In this document: piece by piece, positions 35,901 through 44,962 of the stretch
Layout: each line of letters starts with the position of its first letter
Numbering within the stretch: position 1 is the stretch's first letter
Assembly: GCF_002575655.3 (NCBI RefSeq)
Contig: NC_053037.3
Coordinates: 327,759,294-327,823,293, forward strand
Source: Aegilops tauschii subsp. strangulata
Taxonomy: Eukaryota; Streptophyta; Magnoliopsida; Poales; Poaceae
Direction: 5' to 3'
Length of the DNA: 64,000 nucleotides
Notes under the pieces: model-generated
Told to the model about the DNA's origin: nothing
Databases searched by the model: none
What the model saw: the letters and a program-made list of their open reading frames with translations, nothing else
Made by a program: the position numbers and the translations under genes

Positions 35901-36895
35901 ATCAACCAACTCAAGCCCTTCAAACAATTCCTCTCTCCTGGCCATTTTTGGTCTGGGGGCTCGACATACTGGTCCCTTTCCCCCGCGCTGTCGGGGACTT
36001 TGAGTACTTGTACGTTGCAATCGACAAGTTCACAAAGTGGCCGGAGGTGGAAGCAGTGAGGAAGGTGACCGCACAGTCTGCCGTTAAGTTTTTCAAGGGG
36101 CTAGTCTGCTGTTTTGGTGTGCCAAACCGAGTCATCACCGACAACGGCACGCAGTTCACAAGCCACACCTTCATGCAATACATCCAAGACCTTGGCAGCA
36201 AGGTCTGTTTCGCTTCCGTGGCACACCCACGGAGCAACGGCCAGGCGGAGAGGGCAAATGCTGAAGTACTGCGAGGCCTGGGGACCAAGACTTTTGACAG
36301 GCTGCACAAGTGCAGAAGGCGCTGGATCGATGAATTGCCAGCGGTTCTTTGGTCAATCTGAACGACACCAAATCGAGCCACCGGCCAGACACCCTTCTCC
36401 CTCGTTTGCGGGGCAGAAGCAGTTCTCCCCACGGAACTCACATACGAGTCACCACGAGTGCTCGCTTATGATGAGCTTGAGCAAGAGCAATTGCGGCAAG
36501 ATGACGCAACGCTCCTCGAGGAAGATCGTCTTTGGGAGGCTGTGCGAGCAGCGCGCTACCAGCAAGCCTTGCGCCGCTATCATAGCCGCAAGGTTCATGC
36601 CCGAAGCTTTGAGGAAGGCGACCTTGTTCTTCGGCGCGTTCAGTCGGCCAAGAATTCCAACAAGTTGACGCCGAAGTGGGAAGGCCCTTATCGGGTAATA
36701 CGAGTCACCAGGCCTAGCGTAGTCCGCCTGGAGACCGAAGATGGTATTCCAGTGAGCAACTCCTGGAACATCAAACATCTTCGCAAGTTTTACCCACAAG
36801 GTGCGGTTGCCGGGCCTCCCGGGAAGCCACCCTTTTGTACAAGCCTTGCCGACAAGGCATGTAACCCTTTATACAAAGCCAGGCGCAGACCCTGA
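32926..36895 (+). pseudogene. G2: second Tat-like Gypsy pol (protease end to integrase), broken
   Basis: The frame starts inside the protease-RT linker (IVFDVSKIPLPYNGIIGRP near 32,945) and passes a Lys/Ser-rich spacer. It then gives RT (LCIDYTDINKACPKDPF near 33,680; YMDDIVVKT near 33,970), RNase H, a second RNase H-like domain (NNTAEYEGLLAGLRIA near 35,040; RGDSQLVV near 35,115), the integrase zinc motif CEACQFHS (about 35,870), VAIDKFTKWPE (about 36,015), TDNGTQF (about 36,138), NGQAERANA, and the tail GDLVLRRVQ to a TGA at 36,893-36,895. Breaks are a TAG at about 33,394, TGA at about 33,556, frameshifts around 33,835-33,860, TAA at 34,352 and TGA at 36,359-36,361. One 653-codon stretch (34,400-36,361) is still open. 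It is the same lineage as G1 but opposite in strand and clearly diverged. Confidence 0.92.
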
Positions 36896-39872
36896 GCATA
36901 AATAAATGAAGCGCTGGCGCCCTAAGTTTTAGCATGCATGCTGGGTTGAGTCCCTCCCTCGGTTAGGGTTGATAGTGCTTAGCGGCGACTAACCCCTAGC
37001 ATATGAGGTCGAGTATGCATCTTTATGTTCTTTCCCGTCCTTTTTAGGTTCACAGGATGCATGAACATCTCTGCTGGGCTGTTTGGAGGAAAGAGGACAG
37101 GCCGACGTCCCGACCCCGGCAAGCCAAGGTTGCCGGGGGCTGCAGACCCAAAGGTCCGACCGCAACAAGCCAAGGTCGCCGGGGGCTGCTGAACCAGATA
37201 AGTCTTTTATCCCCTAGTATGCATTCTAGTACATAATTGGGACATATGAAACCTCGTTTATTCCTAGACCACCGTGCTCCCCTTTTCCTGTACCCAAGAA
37301 TTATTCCCTGGGCCAGAACTTGGTTGTAGTGTGGTAGCGAGGAAGTAAACGAGAGGCCTAGACCTATTTCACTCCTGCCTCCGCCGAAAGCGTGAGTATG
37401 GTCATGATTGAAGTAGGGAAACGACAAGGCCTGTTGCCGGGCGTCGATGTTTATCTTAAAAATAACAAGGATTCACTCCTTGGCGCGGGTCTCACTCACG
37501 CACAAAGAACCCGACAAGCCCCCTTTTTCATTAATATGTTCCAAACAGCTACAGTTCATACAGAACGCAGGCGTGAGCCAGGGGATTACAAGATCTAAAT
37601 TTTACAAAGGCCCATAGGCTTAAAGACTAAAAAGAGATAAGGTGCATGTAATCCCTTTCTTGTCCCTCTCCTCAGGAAACAGAACAAGATAACGGGAGGG
37701 CAAAAAGAACGCCTAGGCGAGGCACGAGCACCAGAAGGCGCCAGGAGAGCATCCCGGCGGCCGCCCCAAAGAGAGGCTGGTGATGATAATGAAGGGAGAA
37801 GAGCTGGAAGACGAGGCAGTGGGCCGGCAATACGTGATGAAGGCGTCGGTCCCTGCGTACTCCGACTTGACGGCCCGCCACCCGCCTTCTTCGTCTTCTC
37901 CGGCCTCCCAAACCAGCCGCCCAAGGAGGCGACCCCGAGAAGTTCAAGGAGCTGGCAATGCAGATGGAGATGCTGCCGGCGGCGCCTTGGACGGCGCGTC
38001 CGACACCTAGTCGGCCCCGTCATCCTCCCGCCTGCTACCCTCGTCGTCGCTGTCGCTGTCCTCCTCATCACTCTCGCTCGAGGAAGAATCTTCATGATCG
38101 GAGGAGCTCTTTGGTCAATCTGAACGACACCAAATCGAGCCACCGGCCAGACACCCTTCTCCCTCGTTTGCGGGGCAGAAGCAGTTCTCCCCACGGAACT
38201 CACATACGAGTCACCACGAGTGCTCGCTTATGATGAGCTTGAGCAAGAGCAATTGCGGCAAGATGACGCAACGCTCCTCGAGGAAGATCGTCTTTGGGAG
38301 GCTGTGCGAGCAGCGCGCTACCAGCAAGCCTTGCGCCGCTATCATAGCCGCAAGGTTCATGCCCGAAGCTTTGAGGAAGGCGACCTTGTTCTTCGGCGCG
38401 TTCAGTCGGCCAAGAATTCCAACAAGTTGACGCCGAAGTGGGAAGGCCCTTATCGGGTAATACGAGTCACCAGGCCTAGCGTAGTCTGCCTGGAGACCGA
38501 AGATGGTATTCCAGTGAGCAACTCCTGGAACATCAAACATCTTCGCAAGTTTTACCCACAAGGTGCGGTTGCCGGGCCTCCCGGGAAGCCACCCTTTTGT
38601 ACAAGCCTTGCCGACAAGGCATGTAACCCTTTATACAAAGCCAGGCGCAGACCCTGAGCATAAATAAATGAAGCGCTGGCGCCCTAAGTTTTAGCATGCA
38701 TGCTGGGTTGAGTCCCTCCCTCGGTTAGGGTTGATAGTGCTTAGCGGCGACTAACCCCTAGCATATGAGGTCGAGTATGCATCTTTATGTTCTTTCCCGT
38801 CCTTTTTAGGTTCACAGGATGCATGAACATCTCTGCTGGGCTGTTTGGAGGAAAGAGGACAGGCCGACGTCCCGACCCCGGCAAGCCAAGGTTGCCGGGG
38901 GCTGCAGACCCAAAGGTCCGACCGCAACAAGCCAAGGTCGCCGGGGGCTGCTGAACCAGATAAGTCTTTTATCCCCTAGTATGCATTCTAGTACATAATT
39001 GGGACATATGAAACCTCGTTTATTCCTAGACCACCGTGCTCCCCTTTTCCTGTACCCAAGAATTATTCCCTGGGCCAGAACTTGGTTGTAGTGTGGTAGC
39101 GAGGAAGTAAACGAGAGGCCTAGACCTATTTCACTCCTGCCTCCGCCGAAAGCGTGAGTATGGTCATGATTGAAGTAGGGAAACGACAAGGCCTGTTGCC
39201 GGGCGTCGATGTTTATCTTAAAAATAACAAGGATTCACTCCTTGGCGCGGGTCTCACTCACGCACAAAGAACCCGACAAGCCCCCTTTTTCATTAATATG
39301 TTCCAAACAGCTACAGTTCATACAGAACGCAGGCGTGAGCCAGGGGATTACAAGATCTAAATTTTACAAAGGCCCATAGGCTTAAAGACTAAAAAGAGAT
39401 AAGGTGCATGTAATCCCTTTCTTGTCCCTCTCCTCAGGAAACAGAACAAGATAACGGGAGGGCAAAAAGAACGCCTAGGCGAGGCACGAGCACCAGAAGG
39501 CGCCAGGAGAGCATCCCGGCGGCCGCCCCAAAGAGAGGCTGGTGATGATAATGAAGGGAGAAGAGCTGGAAGACGAGGCAGTGGGCCGGCAATACGTGAT
39601 GAAGGCGTCGGTCCCTGCGTACTCCGACTTGACGGCCCGCCACCCGCCTTCTTCGTCTTCTCCGGCCTCCCAAACCAGCCGCCCAAGGAGGCGACCCCGA
39701 GAAGTTCAAGGAGCTGGCAATGCAGATGGAGGTGCTGCCGGCGGCGCCTTGGACGGCGCGTCCGACACCTAGTCGGCCCCGTCATCCTCCCGCCTGCTAC
39801 CCTCGTCGTCGCTGTCGCTGTCCTCCTCATCACTCTCGCTCGAGGAAGAATCTTCATGATCGGAGGAGCTCT
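36346..39872. repeat. Direct tandem duplication, 1,762-bp unit
   Basis: Copy 1 (36,346-38,107) and copy 2 (38,108-39,869) are in direct repeat with an offset of 1,762 bp. I found two differences: C/T at 36,726/38,488 and A/G at about 37,969/39,731. Each unit holds the last about 180 codons of the G2 integrase, the G2 3' noncoding region and the 3' end of the antisense B3-like gene. At the junction, the three bases TCT (38,108-38,110) are shared by both breakpoints. The duplication leaves a second, headless integrase tail (38,108-38,657) and a headless B3-gene tail. Confidence 0.93.
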
Positions 39873-40416
39873 CCACGCAACACTTTAGGCGAGTTCCCAT
39901 GTCCCCAAAAACCTTGACGGAGAGCACACCGTTCTCCATTAATTTGAAGTAGAGAACAAGCCCCTCCATCAGGCTATGGACGCGAGCGAAGGTCTTCCAT
40001 CCACGACGAAGGTACATGACGTGAGGGGCGGGAAAGTCGACGTCGACCCGCGTGCCGCCGTTTCTGCAGCCCCTCATGTGCAACCTCAGGGTCTGCGGCG
40101 GGTCGAACTCCATCTCCCGAGCAAATGGAGTGGGAAGACGAAGACGGCGGCGCACCGGCCGGTGCAGCCTGATGAAGAACTCACGAGGCTGATCCCCGAC
40201 GTGGCCCTCCATCGGAGGAGGGGCTGCTGGTGGAGGCGAGGCCGATGCGCCGCCCCGTCCTCCTCTTCCCCGAGCACCACGACGACCTCGCCCTCACCCC
40301 CTCCCCCTTCCTCTCGTGGCCGGCTCCGCCACCACGAGCTCTTGAGGAGGAGGGGCGCGCTGTCGAGCGGAAACCCTCGACGCTACCGTGGAAGCACCAC
40401 CGCGCCCTCCCGCCAT
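39769..40416 (-). CDS. Antisense B3-domain-like gene inside the G2 retrotransposon
   Basis: On the minus strand an ATG at 40,416 opens a Gly/Arg-rich N-terminus that meets one TGA (40,294-40,296). The same frame then stays open, with another ATG at 40,212, to TAG at 39,769-39,771 (147 codons from the second ATG). The region after 40,200 resembles a plant B3 DNA-binding domain: EFFIRLHRPV, then LRLPTPFAREM, then LRRGWKTFARVHSLMEG, then VLSVKVFG, the usual order of B3 strands and the GWK...F...H.L..G core. A Ser/Asp/Glu-rich tail (SSSSESDEEDSDSDDEG) follows. A TATA box lies about 75 bp upstream of the first ATG. The duplication breakpoint (39,869) falls within the tail. Extra antisense ORFs between pol and the 3' LTR are documented in Tat-type elements; B3 identity here is my inference from motifs. 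Confidence 0.6.
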
Positions 40417-40487
40417 AGCAGAGGAAAGAAAGGAGCCAAGATGGGAAGAGATGGATGATGAAGGATTGAGGGATACCCCCCTCCCTT

Positions 40488-40496
40488 CTTATAAAG
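40488..40496 (-). promoter_or_regulatory. TATA box of the antisense B3-like gene
   Basis: On the minus strand CCTTTATAAGAAG stands about 75 bp before the ATG at 40,416. This is a normal plant TATA-to-start distance and supports transcription opposite to the retrotransposon. Confidence 0.55.
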
Positions 40497-41016
40497 GGGC
40501 GGGGTCGGGACTCAGCCGCCCCGCTCAACCAGCCATCCGGGGGCGCAAGGAATCCGGACCGACCTGCGGCCCCAATCAGCGATGCTCGGCCCCCCGCCCC
40601 GGCGTAGAAACCCGCGTGTCCTGCATCCGCCGCCTGCCCTTCCGACACATGGGGGACACATGGCGAACAGGTCAGGGCTCGAATGGCGAGTGGAGCGGTC
40701 GTTTCGCGCCCCATGATCAGGAGGGCGTGGGAATCATAATGACCGCGCCCCAGGTCCACTTAGTAAATGAGCCACGCCTCTGCGTCTTCCTCTATTTTAG
40801 GAGGAAAACGCGGACCGCCTCTTTACTGTTTGGCCCGTGGGATGACGCGAGCAGGCCACGATCGCCCTACGCACGACCCCCACGTCACGCATTCAACATG
40901 GGTCGTGGGGAAGAACAGCGAGGGAAAAAGCTACTGCAGTAAGAAGGATTCGGCCCCACCTACCCGCGCACCGTTCTGGGCCCAGCCCAACAACGTGTTG
41001 CGCTTATGTGTGGCCT

Positions 41017-41031
41017 GGGCCCGGGGGCTCC
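41017..41031 (+). other. G2 polypurine tract
   Basis: GGGCCCGGGGGCTCC directly precedes the 3' LTR. It has the GGGGGCT core seen in other Tat-like polypurine tracts in this window. Confidence 0.7.
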
Positions 41032-42166
41032 TGTTGGTGTACAAAGATAGGGGCTCTCCTTTGTACCCCTTACTTGTGCACAGGCAGTCAGAGCCGCGCC
41101 TGCGGCCACACCTAACATGGCAAGGGAGGGAAACCGAAGCACAAGGCAACAAAAACAACGCCAAGACCAAGAACACAAAGAGCACAGGGACGAAGCAGGT
41201 TCCCCCGGCAAGACCCTTGCCGGGGCAGCTCGCCCAACACCAGTGGGGCGCGCCACCCTTGAGCCCACGGCTTCCAACATAACCAACCACGAGGGGACGA
41301 AGGCTCGGGAGGCGCCTCCATGGTGGCATGCAGATCTTTGTCAAGATCATAGATACACAAGTTCAGATGAGGACTAGAAGACGACGATCCTCGGCAAGAT
41401 CCTTGCCGAGGAGATCCACAAGACCCCCGGCGAGATCCTTGCCGGGGACAACCATGCTACCGCGGCAAGACCCTTGCTGGGGCCCGGCAAGACCCTTGCC
41501 GAGGATGCCTGCGGGTCCACAGCCAGGCCCGCATCAACCAAGACTCCGCCACCGTTCGCATGCAGCTGCCAGCCCAACCAGCTGGGCAGGCACCTGCGTG
41601 GCAACATGCGGCTTTCAGGCCAACTCAGCAAGCACCTGCGTGGTGGCATGCAGATCTTTGTGAAGGCCCTGCCACCGCGCCACCTCAGCAGCCTGCCTGC
41701 CTGCATGGCACTGCACACATCGCTGGCCTGGGCGCGTGTCGAAGCGAGGCAAAGCGGCGACGGACGGGACGGGCCTCGTTCCCGTCCCCGATAAAGCTAA
41801 TGGACACCTAAGTAGCGCATTTAATGCGCTTTGTCCCGTAATGCCGGGCGATAAGCTCGCGCACTGTACACCTTTCCACCTCCTGTGTGCCACTGTGGCA
41901 ACCCCTTTTCAACTATAAAAGGAGGCCCGGAGCATACCGGAGAGGGATTCGGCTCTTTGGAACTACGCAGCCACCGTAGCTAGTTCGAGAGCTCAACAAC
42001 ACTCTAAAATACACAACAAAGCAGGACTAGGGTATTATGCATCCTCGCGGCCCGAACCTGGGTAAATGATCTTTGTGCTAGCTCCTAAACCTGCTCTTCT
42101 CACAACCCCGCGCCCGCCAACCGTAGAAGGGATTCCAGTGATCCCATAGGTGTCGTTTCCCCGACA
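41032..42166 (+). mobile_element. 3' LTR of G2
   Basis: This 1,135-bp LTR starts TGTTGGTGTACAAAG and ends TTTCCCCGACA. A TATA box ACTATAAAAGG (41,912-41,922) lies about 250 bp before its end, and the first half contains the palindrome series at 41,203-41,504. The 5' LTR of G2 is absent because the element is cut at about 32,925, so the GTGAT after it cannot be tested as a target duplication. Confidence 0.85.
41203..41504. repeat. Five near-identical GC-rich palindromes in the G2 LTR
   Basis: CCCCGGCAAG-ACC-CTTGCCGGGG (41,203-41,225), CCTCGGCAAG-ATC-CTTGCCGAGG (41,389-41,411) and three imperfect relatives (41,425-41,447, 41,460-41,482, 41,483-41,504) each form a 10-bp stem with a 3-base loop. 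The first two are perfect. They lie in the U3 part of the LTR, upstream of the TATA box. Confidence 0.85.
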
Positions 42167-43942
42167 GTGATTGATGAAATCATCACCGATGGGTTGCGTA
42201 GTTTAGTCCATGTGCGATGTGATTTGCTCAGTTGGGCACACGCGTCGTGCTAGCTCTGTTACCCACCACTTCCCTATCGGATTCCCGCCACCGGCGATTG
42301 CCCATTAGCCTTGGCGGCACGCGGCAAATGGTGGCACAAGCTCTACCTATAGCCCTTCTACTTTTCCAAGCATGCCAACCCACCGAAGCGCTCTGCCAGC
42401 AACCTCCTCGACGAGGAAAACAAGCCGGCCGGTACAGGCGCCATGGCTCGTCGAGGCCGACGGCATCCACGGCAACGCGATGGACGATGTCGTGTTGCGC
42501 CTCATCACCAGGGTTATGTTAATGTGTTTAATTAAGTCTAGAGGATCACTATTAAAGGCTAATGATTAATATTTAAGGTTAAAAGATTATGATTAAGGTT
42601 AATTGCCCTATGTCAAAATGAATGCTTAATGTCTAGGGCTAAGTGATTTCAGTTAAGGTCTATTTTGCTACGGGATCAGTGCTAGTCAGAATTTTATGAT
42701 GATTAACATGTTCTATTACCTATAGCAATGCCACATTTTTGCATCAAGTTTGGTCAATTAGCACTATTTTGGTTTGTGTTAAGCAAATAGAAAGAGGGGA
42801 ATCAAATGAATCGCTCGAATTTTCCCCAAATTAGCAGAAAACCTAACCTAGAACTTTTTCCCCATTTTGAAAATCCGCAAGTTAGAGCCTAAATGTATGA
42901 TTTTTTAAGAAAAGATGATGTTTTGGTGCTCACCTAGATGACGTCGGCCTCTGGGGTCTGCACGGCCGTTGTTGTTTCGTGCACACCATGGTCGGGATGC
43001 AGCCGTCCTTCGGGATGTCACACAGGATGATGAAGCAGCAGCTGTCGGGGCTGCGCACTAATGGACGCATGCATGTCGTGGCTAGGGTGCCATGCACCTT
43101 GTCGTCACCCCAAACGGTTGCGCCGGCAGCCTCCGGCGAAATGTCTCCCCAACGGTGCTGCCTAACGGGCCATGTGCATGTCGCCAGTAGCTACTCTCGA
43201 TAGAGGAGCGTGCTGGACTTGTCCACTGCACCCTCTTCCGGCGAGGGCAGCCACATCACCACCGTGGCCGGCGAGCATCAGATCGCCGCGCGGCCACCAC
43301 TCATTTGGACAAAGCAGGAAAATTGGGAGGAATAGGGAAATGGGGGCTAGTGTTTGACCCTTCAGTGGTTTTGCTCCTCTACATGGCGATTGGAGTTGTC
43401 GACTCGATCTGATCTAACGAACGAGACCAACACGGCTCTTCATGGGCCGTCAGCCCCTTGATGGGCTGCTTTCGCAGCCGGGCCTCGGCCTAGGTTTTCC
43501 TAGGCTAACATGAAGGTTTTATGAGATTCTTTGTTGTTGGGCCGACTAAATAATGTGTAGCCGTCGGCTATTGGGCAAACTAAAGTTTTGTAAGTTCTTT
43601 TTCTTTTTTATTCAGTGCATTTTTGGTATAATGATTATCCTCCAAATGTTTTGCACTGTTAAAATTGAAAATAGCTAGAAAAATCATGTTGTAAGTTATG
43701 TTTTAGTTTTCTGAATGAAATGGAACCCATGGTGTATTAATGTGATCATTCTTCTTAATACAGACCAGCGTAGTTTTTCAATTTTGAATCACTCCGTCAA
43801 TTCCTTATTATTATTTTCCCAACCGTCATATAATTCAGAGATAAATTTTGCATGAAAATTGATCAAACCAACTTAGGTTAATTATTATGCAGTTTAATTT
43901 AATCATGATGTTCTTTTCCTTTACTTATGATATTTTGAAATT
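42167..43942. other. Unassigned sequence with a possible F-box remnant
   Basis: No element boundary or complete gene is visible. Around 42,480 the plus strand reads MDDVVLRLITRV, preceded by a short hydrophilic N-terminus. This is reminiscent of the start of an F-box (DDLL.EIL.RLP-type) protein, but it breaks off after a dozen residues. 42,960-43,330 is GC-rich with no recognisable product. 43,560-43,942 is AT-rich and leads into the C2 gag without an LTR, so the 5' LTR of C2 is missing or decayed. Confidence 0.4.
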
Positions 43943-44962
43943 ATGACAGCTTCCAGTCCTCGTGGTTTCGAGATCGTGCCACTTACTCGAAACAACTTCC
44001 AAACATGGAAGGACTCGTTGTTGTTGCACCTCGGCTAGCATGAGGTTGACCTTGCATTGAGGGAAAGTAAACCAGTGGAACCTAAAAAGGATGCCACTCG
44101 GGATGTTGAGCTTAAGAAAGCCTATGATGCTAAAGTTGAGAAGTGGGAGAGGTCAAACAGAATGACACTCCTAATTATGAACTTATCTATCTCGACTGAG
44201 ATTGAAGGCGCTATCCCCGCAAAAGAGAATGCCGACGAATATTTAAAATCGGTGGGCATGGACGTGTGAGGGAATACATTTTAAGTATTAGCAATGCTGA
44301 GGCAAAGCTCAAAACCATGAAGTGTGACATGAATGAAGAGATGCTTGTGCTCTTAGTTTTTAAGTCACTACCCTCACAATTCAATAAATTCAAGATAAAC
44401 TATAATTCTTTTCAAACTAAATGGACACTACCTGAACTCATTGCATATTGCGTTCAGGAGGAAGAGAGAATAAAGAGTGAATAGAAAGATCAAGCTTTTC
44501 ATGTTAACTCTGCAAAGAGGAAGCATGATATCAATGCTCATAGCAATAATGTGCCCAACAAAAAGCAGTTTTTCAAAAAGAAACCTCCAAAGCCTAAGCA
44601 ATGCAATGAGGCAAGTTGTTCACGATCCTCTCCTCCAGTGGCTACTCCAGTCAATCTTACAAATGTCATTGGAGAATGAATTTGCAGCCTCTGCAAACAA
44701 CCAAATCATATCAACGCGGACTGTCCAAGTTTTCTTAAGTGGCTGGATAAAAATGGTAAGGACGAGATCACTCTTGTGAATCTTTGTATGTTGATTTTTC
44801 TGAATCTACATGGTGGATTGACTCAGGTGTGAATGTTCATGTCGCGAATTCTTTGCAAGGATTCCATATAAGCTATACCCTAAGAAGGGGTAAAAGAAGG
44901 CTTAATATCGCGAATGGGGAGGAGGCTGAAGTTGAAGTCATGGGCTCCCTCACCTTGAAGCT
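43943..44962 (+). pseudogene. C2 gag and protease start, broken
   Basis: ATG at 43,943 starts MTASSPRGFEIVPLTRNNF, followed by TWKDSLLLHL, a Copia gag start. A TAG follows at 44,039-44,041, and frameshifts lie near 44,265 and 44,480. The zinc knuckle CSLCKQPNHINADC is at about 44,683, and the protease motif WWIDSG is at 44,811-44,828. The frame is cut at 44,962 by the Gypsy insertion and continues at 50,293 (LTLKL then HTAFLLQLKDVLYVPTLSRN). Confidence 0.85.

Larger units (their letters stand above)
36896..41016 (+). other. G2 3' noncoding domain between pol and 3' LTR
   Basis: After the pol stop come about 4.1 kb (about 2.4 kb before duplication) with no sense-strand gene. It contains two GCCGGGGGCTGC purine-rich tracts (about 37,130 and 37,180, repeated in copy 2), the antisense B3-like gene (39,769-40,416), its upstream region, and a GC-rich spacer to the polypurine tract. 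Such long 3' domains with extra genes are known for Tat-branch elements. Confidence 0.75.

Noticed and set aside
37595..38203. 202-codon minus-strand frame as a separate gene
   Set aside because: It is the duplicated tail of the antisense B3-like gene read in another frame, joined to integrase sequence across the tandem-duplication junction.
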